Source: CAZVAO01 sp964625175
Lineage (GTDB): Bacteria; Bacillota; UBA994; PWPR01
Direction: 5' to 3'
Assembly: GCA_964625175.1 (NCBI GenBank)
Contig: CAZVAO010000076.1
Location: 1-12,334, forward strand
DNA: 12,334 bases
The notes below the pieces were generated by a model. The model was not told the origin of the DNA and made no database searches. It was given only the letters and a program-made list of their open reading frames with translations. This document shows, piece after piece, positions 1 to 6,338 of this stretch. How positions within the stretch are numbered: the first letter of the stretch is position 1; each line of letters starts with the position of its first letter. The position numbers and the translations under genes were made by a program.

Positions 1-161
1 TATTAACTGCTCTGTTCCCCGATTTAGGGGCTACGATTGGTGTTATTAGTATTGCGGGTAGCTATTATGCTGAAGTGATTGTGGCCATTTATTTGGCTCG
101 AAAGATTACATTTCATCGCGATATTGACATGCCTCAAGAATTATCAGCAGGCGCAAGCTAA
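1..161 (+). CDS. C-terminal fragment of a MATE/ANKH-like multi-pass membrane protein (5' end outside window)
   Basis: The open frame enters from the left edge (first full codon at position 3) and ends at TAA 159-161, giving 52 residues. They contain one hydrophobic segment followed by a short polar tail. The stretch around LGATIGVISIAGSYYAEVI matches the C-terminus of the complete membrane protein encoded just downstream (its residues 402-429): about 14 of 28 aligned positions are identical. This is therefore the end of a tandem paralogue. By that relationship it is inferred to be an integral membrane transporter of the MATE-type fold. Only the last helix is visible, so substrate and full length cannot be judged. 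A terminator-like hairpin follows within 40 bases, so it probably ends its own transcript. Confidence 0.75.
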   Translation, partial: LTALFPDLGATIGVISIAGSYYAEVIVAIYLARKITFHRDIDMPQELSAGAS

Positions 162-199
162 GAGTAAAAAAACGAACTTGCTGAATTAAAATATGATCT

Positions 200-241
200 A
201 AATCGGCACCTGCATAAGTTATGTGTAATGGGCCGATTTTT
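200..241 (+). terminator. Probable rho-independent terminator after the first membrane protein gene
   Basis: An eight-base stem, AAATCGGC (200-207), pairs perfectly with GCCGATTT (232-239). The stem runs straight into a T-tract ending at 241. The loop is long (24 bases) but contains its own short inverted repeat (CATA/TATG) that could shorten it. Confidence 0.6.
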
Positions 242-300
242 AATATATTATTAAATTATGGACTTGTATTTCTCTTGATTCTGTGGCAGAATACGTAGTT

Positions 301-343
301 GATAAGTAATATTTCGATAATCGAAGTAAATGACAGTCTTATC
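301..343. repeat. Nested inverted repeats in the leader of the second membrane protein gene
   Basis: TTCGATAATCGAA (313-325) is a perfect 6-bp inverted repeat around a central base. It sits inside a second repeat, GATAAG (301-306) with CTTATC (338-343). It lies 40-50 bases upstream of the ATG at 366. This is the size and symmetry expected of a dimeric repressor site, but no regulator gene is adjacent and no confident promoter could be placed, so operator function is only a possibility. Confidence 0.35.
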
Positions 344-365
344 GGTAAGTAGGTGGGAAACTTAA

Positions 366-1691
366 ATGGAGCAGAAACAATTAACCTATAGTGAGTTAAC
401 GCGTTTTTTCTTGCCAATTGCTGCTATGACGATGATTATGATGTCATCGCACAATGTGATTAGCTGGTCGCTATCACAAATGCTTGCCCCAGCGATTGCG
501 TTGACGGCTTATTCGGTTGGCCAATCCGTCTCCTCAATAGTTCAAGCACCGATTTGGGCATTAGTAAAACTAACCACAGCAACCGCGAATAGCCGTGTAT
601 CCACTGAGAACTTAATGAAAGTTGCTTGGCAAGTATGTATAATTGTTATTCTCATTATGTGTGGCATTGCGTTTACCCCACTTGGTAAGGTCGTTTTTGT
701 GGATTTAATGGGTGTTAGTGAAGATGTCTTACCTGCGACCCTATGGGCATTTAGAATATTTTTGATTATGCCTGTTTTTGGTATCTACCGTGCAACTCAT
801 CAAGGATTCGTTGTGCTACGCAAGAAGACCATCTGGCTGACCTTTGGCACAAGTCTGCGTATTGGTAGTATGTTTATCATAGCCTTATTCTTCACTAAAA
901 CTAAAATGATTGATGGGGGTGTCGTTGGCTCCATCATCTTAACAACTGGATTCTTAATGGAAGCCTTAGTTAACTTCTTTAAGGGACGTCCTTGGATCAA
1001 GGAGGTGCCAGAAGAAGATCCCTATGGATCATTGCCTCAAAGCACGGGCAGTATCTGGATTTTCTTTATTCCTTTGATCCTGGCGCAGATTGTTAATTCG
1101 TTTGTCAATCCAGGGATCAGTGCTGGTTTAGCTCGTACTTCTGATCCGGAGATCGCGATATCCGCTTTTTTTGTCGCGCGCAGTTTAGCATGGATTTTCC
1201 TATCTTTAGGGTTCCGTGTTCATCAGTTAGTCTTAGTCTTCGTTCGAGACAATTACAGCTGGCGCAAGGTTAGTCGCTTTGTGGGCATGTTATCTATTAT
1301 AATGACCATTGCTATGGCAATTTTGGCTTTAACACCAGTAGGAGCTTGGACCTACACTCATATTCTACAGGTAGATCCCAGTATTGCGACCGAGGCATTG
1401 AAGACGCTGGTATTTTTCACGGCACTTCCTTTGTTTGTATTGTTCGCAGAATTGTATCAGGGACTCTTGCTGAAAGAACGCCGATCCAAAGCAATCATTT
1501 TGTGTAAAGTCAGCAATGTTGGCGTGTTATTTGCGGTTTTATTCTATTTAATCCGTGTGGCTCCGCAACTGGGAAGCGCCATTGGTGGCATTAGTATTTT
1601 GGCCAGTTATTTGGTCGAAGTTATTATTTCTTATTTCCTTGTTTGGAAAACGCCCCTCATGCGTTCTCACAACAAACCCTTGGTTAGTTAG
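366..1691 (+). CDS. MATE/ANKH-like (MOP superfamily) multi-pass membrane transporter, 441 aa
   Basis: This is a very hydrophobic protein with about a dozen predicted membrane segments and no signal peptide, so it sits in the cytoplasmic membrane. It shows a two-fold internal repeat. Residues 104-155 (TPLG, then LMGV, then HQGFVVLRKK) correspond to residues 323-374 (TPVG, then ILQV, then YQGLLLKERR), and a short polar linker near 207-227 separates the halves. This is the architecture of the MATE/MOP flippase fold. The segment FRIFLIMPV to LRKKT resembles, from memory, the C-terminal half of vertebrate ANKH (exporter of pyrophosphate, ATP or citrate), so an ANKH-type export role is possible but unproven. 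The start has AGGTGG at 351-356, nine bases upstream. The preceding gene fragment is a paralogue. Multidrug efflux, lipid flippase or organic-anion export cannot be separated from sequence alone. Confidence 0.7.
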   Translation: MEQKQLTYSELTRFFLPIAAMTMIMMSSHNVISWSLSQMLAPAIALTAYSVGQSVSSIVQAPIWALVKLTTATANSRVSTENLMKVAWQVCIIVILIMCGIAFTPLGKVVFVDLMGVSEDVLPATLWAFRIFLIMPVFGIYRATHQGFVVLRKKTIWLTFGTSLRIGSMFIIALFFTKTKMIDGGVVGSIILTTGFLMEALVNFFKGRPWIKEVPEEDPYGSLPQSTGSIWIFFIPLILAQIVNSFVNPGISAGLARTSDPEIAISAFFVARSLAWIFLSLGFRVHQLVLVFVRDNYSWRKVSRFVGMLSIIMTIAMAILALTPVGAWTYTHILQVDPSIATEALKTLVFFTALPLFVLFAELYQGLLLKERRSKAIILCKVSNVGVLFAVLFYLIRVAPQLGSAIGGISILASYLVEVIISYFLVWKTPLMRSHNKPLVS

Positions 1692-1697
1692 CCATTC

Positions 1698-1727
1698 TTG
1701 ACAATACCCGGTTTTTTGGCATATAAT
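1698..1727 (+). promoter_or_regulatory. Sigma-A-type promoter of the metG T-box transcript
   Basis: A perfect TTGACA (1698-1703) and a perfect TATAAT (1722-1727) are separated by 18 bases. Transcription should start near 1734, just before the first paired strand of the T-box leader. The -35 begins only seven bases after the stop codon of the upstream membrane protein gene. Confidence 0.88.
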
Positions 1728-1734
1728 GGCTCCA

Positions 1735-2001
1735 TAAATGCATTGATGAGAAGAGTAGATTGCCTGAGTTCTAACAGAGAACCCTGTCGCTGGAAATGGG
1801 TAGAATGGTTGCAATCGAACATGGTCTCTGAGCAGCGCACTGAAATCTTTGAAAGTAGGTTGCGCCGGGTACGCCCGTTATCGTGTAAAGTGTTGTTTGG
1901 CACTTATTAAGGCTATGATTGTGAGATCATAGCAAACAGGAGTGGTACCGCGAGTTATCACCTTCGTCTCCTGAGTCTGGGGACGGAGGTGTTTTATTTT
2001 T
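1735..2001 (+). ncRNA. T-box riboswitch leader, methionine specifier, controlling metG
   Basis: The leader senses uncharged tRNA-Met and controls read-through into metG. Stem I is formed by GATTGC/GCAATC and, below the specifier loop, GAGA/TCTC. The 5' side of the loop carries AGAGTA, and the 3' side carries ATG at 1821-1823, the Met specifier. The distal part has the typical CAGAGA and GCTGG motifs. A CGGG/CCCG helix (about 1866-1877) fits the Stem II region. Stem III is perfect: GCTATGAT (1912-1919) with ATCATAGC (1926-1933). The T-box proper is TGGTACCGCG at 1943-1952; its TGGT would pair with ACCA, an A discriminator plus CCA. AGGAG (1938-1942) can pair with CTCCT (1968-1972) as antiterminator. 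The alternative terminator pairs 1959-1971 with 1979-1991 and ends in a T-rich tract (1992-2001). Confidence 0.95.
1959..2001 (+). terminator. Regulated rho-independent terminator of the metG T-box
   Basis: The strand at 1959-1971 pairs with 1979-1991 through 13 positions (two G-T pairs), with a seven-base loop, and is followed by TTTTATTTTT. Its 5' strand contains the CTCCT needed for the antiterminator, so the two structures exclude each other, as expected for a T-box switch. Confidence 0.92.
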
Positions 2002-2051
2002 AAACGAAGTTTGTGTGCGCAATCAACTAATTAGGGAAAGGGAGTATATCT

Positions 2052-3614
2052 ATGAAAAAGCCATTTTATATTACAACACCAATTTATTATCCATCCGGTA
2101 ATCCGCATATTGGGCATTGCTATACAACGGTTGCTTGTGATGCCATGGCACGTTATAAACGGGCTCGGGGCTATGATGTGATGTTTCTGACTGGAACGGA
2201 TGAACATGGGCAGAAAATCGAGACCAAAGCAACAGAAGCAGGAATATCCCCCAAAGAATATGTAGACGGAGTCGTCACAAAATTCAAAAAGCTATGGGAA
2301 TTCATGTCTGTAGATTATGATCGCTTTATTCGCACGACAGATGATTATCATCGAGAGTCTGTTCAAAAAATATTTAAAGATTTATACGATCGCGGCTATA
2401 TCTATAAAGATAAATATGTGGGCAAGTACTGTGCACCATGCGAAAGCTTCTGGACTGAATTGCAGTTAGTTGATGGGAATTGCCCAGATTGCGGGCGTCC
2501 TGTTGCAGATGCTGAGGAAGAGGCCTATTTCTTTAAGTTGTCACTTTTCAACGAACGCTTACAAGATCTTCTTGAAACGGGTACATTTTTATTTCCCGAT
2601 TTTCGGGTTAACGAGATGGTCAACAGCTTCCTTAAGGAGGGTCTACAAGATCTATGCGTGACACGCACCAGCTTCTCTTGGGGCGTTCCGATTTCGTTTG
2701 ATGAAGGCCATATTGTTTATGTTTGGATTGATGCATTATCGAATTATATCACTGCTCTGGGCTACCAAAATGATCAGTATGATGATTTTGAGCGTTATTG
2801 GCCGGCCGATATCCATGTGATGGCAAAAGAGATTGTGCGATTTCACTCGTTAATTTGGCCTGCAATTCTAATGGCCCTGGAGTTACCCTTGCCGAAGAAA
2901 GTTTACGCTCATGGCTGGATTACCTTTGGTGATAAAAAAATGAGCAAATCCTTAGGGAATGTCGTTGATCCTTTTATCTTAGGGGAACGTTATGGAGTCG
3001 ATGCCATGCGCTACTATATGTTGCGTGAAATGTCTTTTGGTAATGATCTGGCATTTAGCAATGAATTGATGCTTTCACGAATTAACACAGATCTATCAAA
3101 TGACTTTGGAAATTTAGTTTCTAGAACGGCAGGAATGCTCAGAAAATACTATGGCGAGCGCCTACCTGTAGAGCGAGAGATTGCAGATGTTGATCTTGAA
3201 CTGCAGAAGCTAGCTTTGGCTATGGTTGCTAATTTTGAGGAAAACATGGATGATTTTCATTTAGGCGAAGCCTATGAAGCGGTCAATAACCTGATCTCTA
3301 AAACGAATAAATATATTGACGTGACGATGCCTTGGGTCTTGGCCAAAACACCAGAGAGTAATGCACGGCTAGCAACCGTTTTGTATCACTTATGTGAGAT
3401 TATTCGTATCAGCAGTATTCTCCTTAACAGCGCAATACCTAATATTATTCCGCAAGTGTGGGAACGTCTGCACTTAACAGAAGAATTAACTTCATGGGAC
3501 TCGATCCATGCTTTTGGGGCCTTACCAGCTGCAGTGGAAATGGATAGTGGCGACTCATTATTCCCGAGGATTGATATTAAGAAAGAGCTCGAAGCACTGA
3601 CACAATTGAGTTAA
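2052..3614 (+). CDS. metG: Methionyl-tRNA synthetase, short form (520 aa)
   Basis: This cytoplasmic class I enzyme charges tRNA-Met with methionine using ATP. The HIGH signature is residues 19-22 (after TTPIYYPSGNP) and KMSKS is residues 296-300. A single zinc knuckle in the connective domain uses C127, C130, C144 and C147. The C-terminal anticodon-binding helical domain (from about residue 340) contains the tract MPWVLAK. The protein stops at 520 residues, whereas many bacterial MetRS proteins run to about 640-680 with a C-terminal EMAPII/Trbp-type tRNA-binding and dimerisation domain. That domain is absent here, and no in-frame continuation or frameshifted remnant is seen after the stop. 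The start at 2052 has GGGAG seven bases upstream. Expression is governed by the Met T-box directly in front, which independently supports the identity. Confidence 0.97.
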   Translation: MKKPFYITTPIYYPSGNPHIGHCYTTVACDAMARYKRARGYDVMFLTGTDEHGQKIETKATEAGISPKEYVDGVVTKFKKLWEFMSVDYDRFIRTTDDYHRESVQKIFKDLYDRGYIYKDKYVGKYCAPCESFWTELQLVDGNCPDCGRPVADAEEEAYFFKLSLFNERLQDLLETGTFLFPDFRVNEMVNSFLKEGLQDLCVTRTSFSWGVPISFDEGHIVYVWIDALSNYITALGYQNDQYDDFERYWPADIHVMAKEIVRFHSLIWPAILMALELPLPKKVYAHGWITFGDKKMSKSLGNVVDPFILGERYGVDAMRYYMLREMSFGNDLAFSNELMLSRINTDLSNDFGNLVSRTAGMLRKYYGERLPVEREIADVDLELQKLALAMVANFEENMDDFHLGEAYEAVNNLISKTNKYIDVTMPWVLAKTPESNARLATVLYHLCEIIRISSILLNSAIPNIIPQVWERLHLTEELTSWDSIHAFGALPAAVEMDSGDSLFPRIDIKKELEALTQLS

Positions 3615-3656
3615 GACTGCAGTCAGTACATCGCCAAAACTTTATATAACCCGTCA

Positions 3657-3700
3657 TAATCCTCTGTCAAATGATCATATGCAGTTTGGCAGGGGATTAT
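3657..3700 (+). terminator. Hairpin after metG, probable weak terminator
   Basis: TAATCCTCTGTCAAA (3657-3671) pairs with TTTGGCAGGGGATTA (3685-3699) through a long stem with two G-T pairs. The loop contains TGATCA. The sequence after it is T-rich but interrupted (TTATTCGATT), so termination may be partial. It would separate metG from the D-aminoacylase unit. Confidence 0.55.
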
Positions 3701-3720
3701 TCGATTCATTAAATTGAGCT

Positions 3721-3740
3721 GATAAGGGCTGTACCTTATC
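3721..3740. repeat. Perfect inverted repeat in the leader of the D-aminoacylase unit
   Basis: GATAAGG (3721-3727) and CCTTATC (3734-3740) flank a six-base spacer, 56 bases before the ATG at 3796. It could be an operator or an RNA hairpin. It lacks a clean T-run, so a terminator is less likely. No convincing promoter was found in the 181 bases between metG and this gene. Confidence 0.4.
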
Positions 3741-3748
3741 TGATTTTA

Positions 3749-3775
3749 GGCAGGAAATCTCTTGATGATAGCGAA
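3749..3775 (+). promoter_or_regulatory. Bipartite leader element, copy 1 (GGCAGGAA-N12-TAGCGAA)
   Basis: GGCAGGAA (3749-3756) and TAGCGAA (3769-3775) have the same order and the same 20-base start-to-start spacing as a second copy at 8034-8060, in the leader of the other amidohydrolase unit. The 12 bases between the halves are not conserved. The function is unknown. Confidence 0.4.
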
Positions 3776-3795
3776 ACTAAAACTGGAGGTGAATC

Positions 3796-5340
3796 ATGAA
3801 AACAAAAACACTTATCCAAAATGTTAAAGTATACGATGGGACAGGGGGGCACCCCTTTACAGCGGATGTGATCATCGCAGGTGATAAAATTATCGCAATC
3901 GACCGCCCTAATACTTGTTTAAAGACAACAGTTTCAGAGGTTATTGCAGGGCAAGGGTTATCCCTAGCGCCTGGCTTTATTGATACGCACAGCCATTCTG
4001 ACTTAGAAGTGCTGCGCAACCCTGGGCTGGAACATGTCATTAGTCAAGGAATAACGACAGAGCTTGTGGGTCAAGACGGTTCCTCAGTGGCTCCCGTGAC
4101 GGACGACAATGTCTTAGAATTAGCGAAGAATATGTCGCCCTTAGCTGGTGAAATCAAGCAAGAGTATTGGTGGCGTAGCACAGCGGATTACTTCGCTGCC
4201 GTGCATCAAGCTCATCCAGCGACCAAAATAGAAGCCTTAATTGGCCATGGCACGGTGCGTATGGCAGTGATGGGTAGCGAGGATCGTTTGCCAACTGCCG
4301 AAGAATTGAAAGCAATCCAAGAATTAATTGCACAAGGGATGCGTGAAGGGGCGAAGGGGGTATCATTTGGTTTAATCTATCCTCCAGGCTCTTATGGCAA
4401 CACAGCAGAATTAATTGCTGTGGCCCAAGTGGTTCATGATTATGATGGGATTATCATGGTACATATGCGCAACGAGCAAGATTTGATCCAGCAGTCTTTA
4501 ACCGAGATGGGCGAAGTACTCAAAGCCACGAATGTGCGTCTGCAAATTTCTCACCTCAAGGCCTTGGGGTATCGTAACTGGGGCAATACGTCTCAGATCT
4601 TAGCACGGCTTGAAGAGTGGCAAGGAGAAGGTTACGAAGTGACTTTCGACCAATATCCCTATGCAGCGACTTGCACAGGATTGAAAGTGGTCGTACCCAT
4701 ATGGGCTTATTCAGGTGGCGAAGAAGCCTTCCAGCAACGTCTAGTTAGTCCTGAGGAATATCAGAAAATTATTGAAGACACCAATCGTCAGATTGAAGCG
4801 CGCGGCGGTGCCGCAAAAATCATGATCGCGGCAGTTGCAACCAGTAAGAATAAATGGATGGTGGGGCAAAAGCTTGATGCGATTGCTAGCAGACTGAAAC
4901 TTGGTGCGGGTGAAGCTGCTTTGTACATCCTGCAAGTGGAGGGACCTTCAGTAGTTGCCATCTATTTTTCAATCTCCGATGAGGATGTCATCCAGATTAT
5001 GCGGCACCCTCTCCACTGTGTGTGTACGGATGGGATTATTGGGCCTAATCCGCATCCTCGTGCTGTGGGGGCATTTCCTAATTTTTTGGGCCACTATTGC
5101 CGTGACCTTAAGATTATGCCGTGGCCAGAAGCCATTAGGCGAATCACTTCAGTCCCTGCCCATCGGCTTCGACTATGGGATCGCGGTCTCATTCGCATTG
5201 GCTTAACGGCTGATTTGGTTTTGTTTGATGAAGAAAGAATTAGAGCAACGAACTCCTATCTCGAGCCACGTCTTCTGTCTGAGGGCATCGTTAGGGTGTG
5301 GGTCAATGGGGAGTTACGATATTGTGAAAAAAAGGAGTAG
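3796..5340 (+). CDS. N-acyl-D-amino-acid deacylase (D-aminoacylase) family amidohydrolase, 514 aa
   Basis: Members hydrolyse the amide bond of N-acyl-D-amino acids to a free D-amino acid and a carboxylate. No signal peptide is visible, so it should act in the cytoplasm. The length (514) fits the family (about 480-530). The metal-site motif DTHSHSD gives H65 and H67. Further expected ligands are H223 (MVHMRNE) and H253 (ISHLKA), and the catalytic aspartate is D412 (CTDG). The position usually held by a bridging cysteine in characterised D-aminoacylases (GNCG) is here GQDG with D94, so the metal centre differs. The start at 3796 is fixed by GGAGGTG six to eight bases upstream. Only three bases separate its stop from the ammonia-lyase gene, so the two are co-transcribed. 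Substrate preference (D-Glu, D-Asp, other D-amino acids or D-dipeptides) cannot be read from the sequence. Confidence 0.85.
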   Translation: MKTKTLIQNVKVYDGTGGHPFTADVIIAGDKIIAIDRPNTCLKTTVSEVIAGQGLSLAPGFIDTHSHSDLEVLRNPGLEHVISQGITTELVGQDGSSVAPVTDDNVLELAKNMSPLAGEIKQEYWWRSTADYFAAVHQAHPATKIEALIGHGTVRMAVMGSEDRLPTAEELKAIQELIAQGMREGAKGVSFGLIYPPGSYGNTAELIAVAQVVHDYDGIIMVHMRNEQDLIQQSLTEMGEVLKATNVRLQISHLKALGYRNWGNTSQILARLEEWQGEGYEVTFDQYPYAATCTGLKVVVPIWAYSGGEEAFQQRLVSPEEYQKIIEDTNRQIEARGGAAKIMIAAVATSKNKWMVGQKLDAIASRLKLGAGEAALYILQVEGPSVVAIYFSISDEDVIQIMRHPLHCVCTDGIIGPNPHPRAVGAFPNFLGHYCRDLKIMPWPEAIRRITSVPAHRLRLWDRGLIRIGLTADLVLFDEERIRATNSYLEPRLLSEGIVRVWVNGELRYCEKKE

Positions 5341-5343
5341 ATT

Positions 5344-6306
5344 ATGAGTCTTCCAGTCAATCTTAATGATGTTAAAAAAGCGGCCGCAGAATTAAAAGGT
5401 AAAATCAAACATACGCCACTACTGCGTGCGGAGCGCATGGATGATCAACTGGGGTTCAAGGTTTTTCTCAAGCCAGAGAACCTCCAATTAACTGGTTCCT
5501 TCAAAATACGGGGCGCCTCAAATAAAATTGCAAATCTTACAGCTGAAGAAAAAGCAAAAGGAATCATTGCATCATCTTCGGGCAATCACGCTCAGGGCGT
5601 TGCCTTTGCGGCGAATCGCGCGGGTGTGCGTGCCATCGTTGTAATGCCAGAAAATGCCCCGCAAACCAAGATTGATGGTACCGCCCGTTATGGGGCAGAG
5701 GTCATTTTACACGGTTTTGACAGTATTGAGCGCTATAAGAAGCTCTATCAGTTGGTTGATGAACAGGGCTACACGGTCGTTCATTCATTTAATGACCCGC
5801 ATCTAATCGCAGGGCAGGGCACGGTCGGCTTAGAAATTATCGAGGATCTGCCTGATGCGGATGTCGTTGTGGTGCCACTCGGCGGTGGTGGGATCTTATC
5901 TGGTGTGGCAGTAGCCATCAAAGAATCAAATCCCAATTGCCAAGTTATTGGCGTTGAACCAGAAGCTATTCCCCGCTTTTCTGCTAGTTTAGCGGCAGGC
6001 GAACCAGTAGAAGTGCCCTTCAAAGATACGGTAGCCGATGGATTGATGTTAACCAAAACAGGAAATTATACCTGGCCCATTATCCGCGATTATGTTGATC
6101 ATGTGGTTACAGTAAGCGATGCATCTATTTTAGAGGCTATGAAGTTGATTATGGTTGAGGGGCGTCAGGTTGTCGAGCCATCAGCTGCCATCGGAGTAGC
6201 CGCAGCATTGGAACACAAAATTGCAGCTCAGCCAGATCAAAAAGTTGTATTTGTTTTAACAGGCGGTAATATTGACTACAGTAAATTAAAAGAACTAATG
6301 TTATAA
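5344..6306 (+). CDS. PLP-dependent threonine/serine ammonia-lyase (short, catabolic-type), 320 aa
   Basis: This fold-type II PLP enzyme converts L-threonine or L-serine (or a related hydroxy-amino acid) to a 2-oxo acid and ammonia. The PLP lysine is K54 in GSFKIRGA. The substrate-binding loop SSSGNH is residues 77-82, the phosphate-binding tetraglycine GGGG is 180-183, and the C-terminal TGGNID is 306-311. At 320 residues it lacks the C-terminal ACT regulatory domains of biosynthetic IlvA and resembles catabolic TdcB-type enzymes. Its ribosome site (GGAG) lies in the last codons of the preceding deacylase gene, so the two are probably translationally coupled. Pairing with a D-aminoacylase makes D-serine/D-threonine or 3-hydroxyaspartate dehydration, or racemase activity, possible alternatives. 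Family assignment is firm; exact substrate is not. Confidence 0.88.
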   Translation: MSLPVNLNDVKKAAAELKGKIKHTPLLRAERMDDQLGFKVFLKPENLQLTGSFKIRGASNKIANLTAEEKAKGIIASSSGNHAQGVAFAANRAGVRAIVVMPENAPQTKIDGTARYGAEVILHGFDSIERYKKLYQLVDEQGYTVVHSFNDPHLIAGQGTVGLEIIEDLPDADVVVVPLGGGGILSGVAVAIKESNPNCQVIGVEPEAIPRFSASLAAGEPVEVPFKDTVADGLMLTKTGNYTWPIIRDYVDHVVTVSDASILEAMKLIMVEGRQVVEPSAAIGVAAALEHKIAAQPDQKVVFVLTGGNIDYSKLKELML

Positions 6307-6338
6307 TTGTAGGGATAATTTGAAAGGTGGGGAGTAGA

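Noticed and set aside
1688..1910. Short open frames on both strands between the transporter gene and metG
   Set aside because: They lie across the promoter and the base-paired T-box leader, have no ribosome site, and their sequence is fully explained by the RNA structure.
3714..3742. Promoter TTGAGC-N17-TATCTG before the D-aminoacylase gene
   Set aside because: The -10 matches only three of six positions and falls within the 3721-3740 inverted repeat; support is too weak.
6327..6338. Upstream GTG start for the diguanylate cyclase, adding four residues
   Set aside because: The GTG lies inside the Shine-Dalgarno sequence; ATG 6339 has that sequence at proper distance and is followed at once by the membrane anchor.
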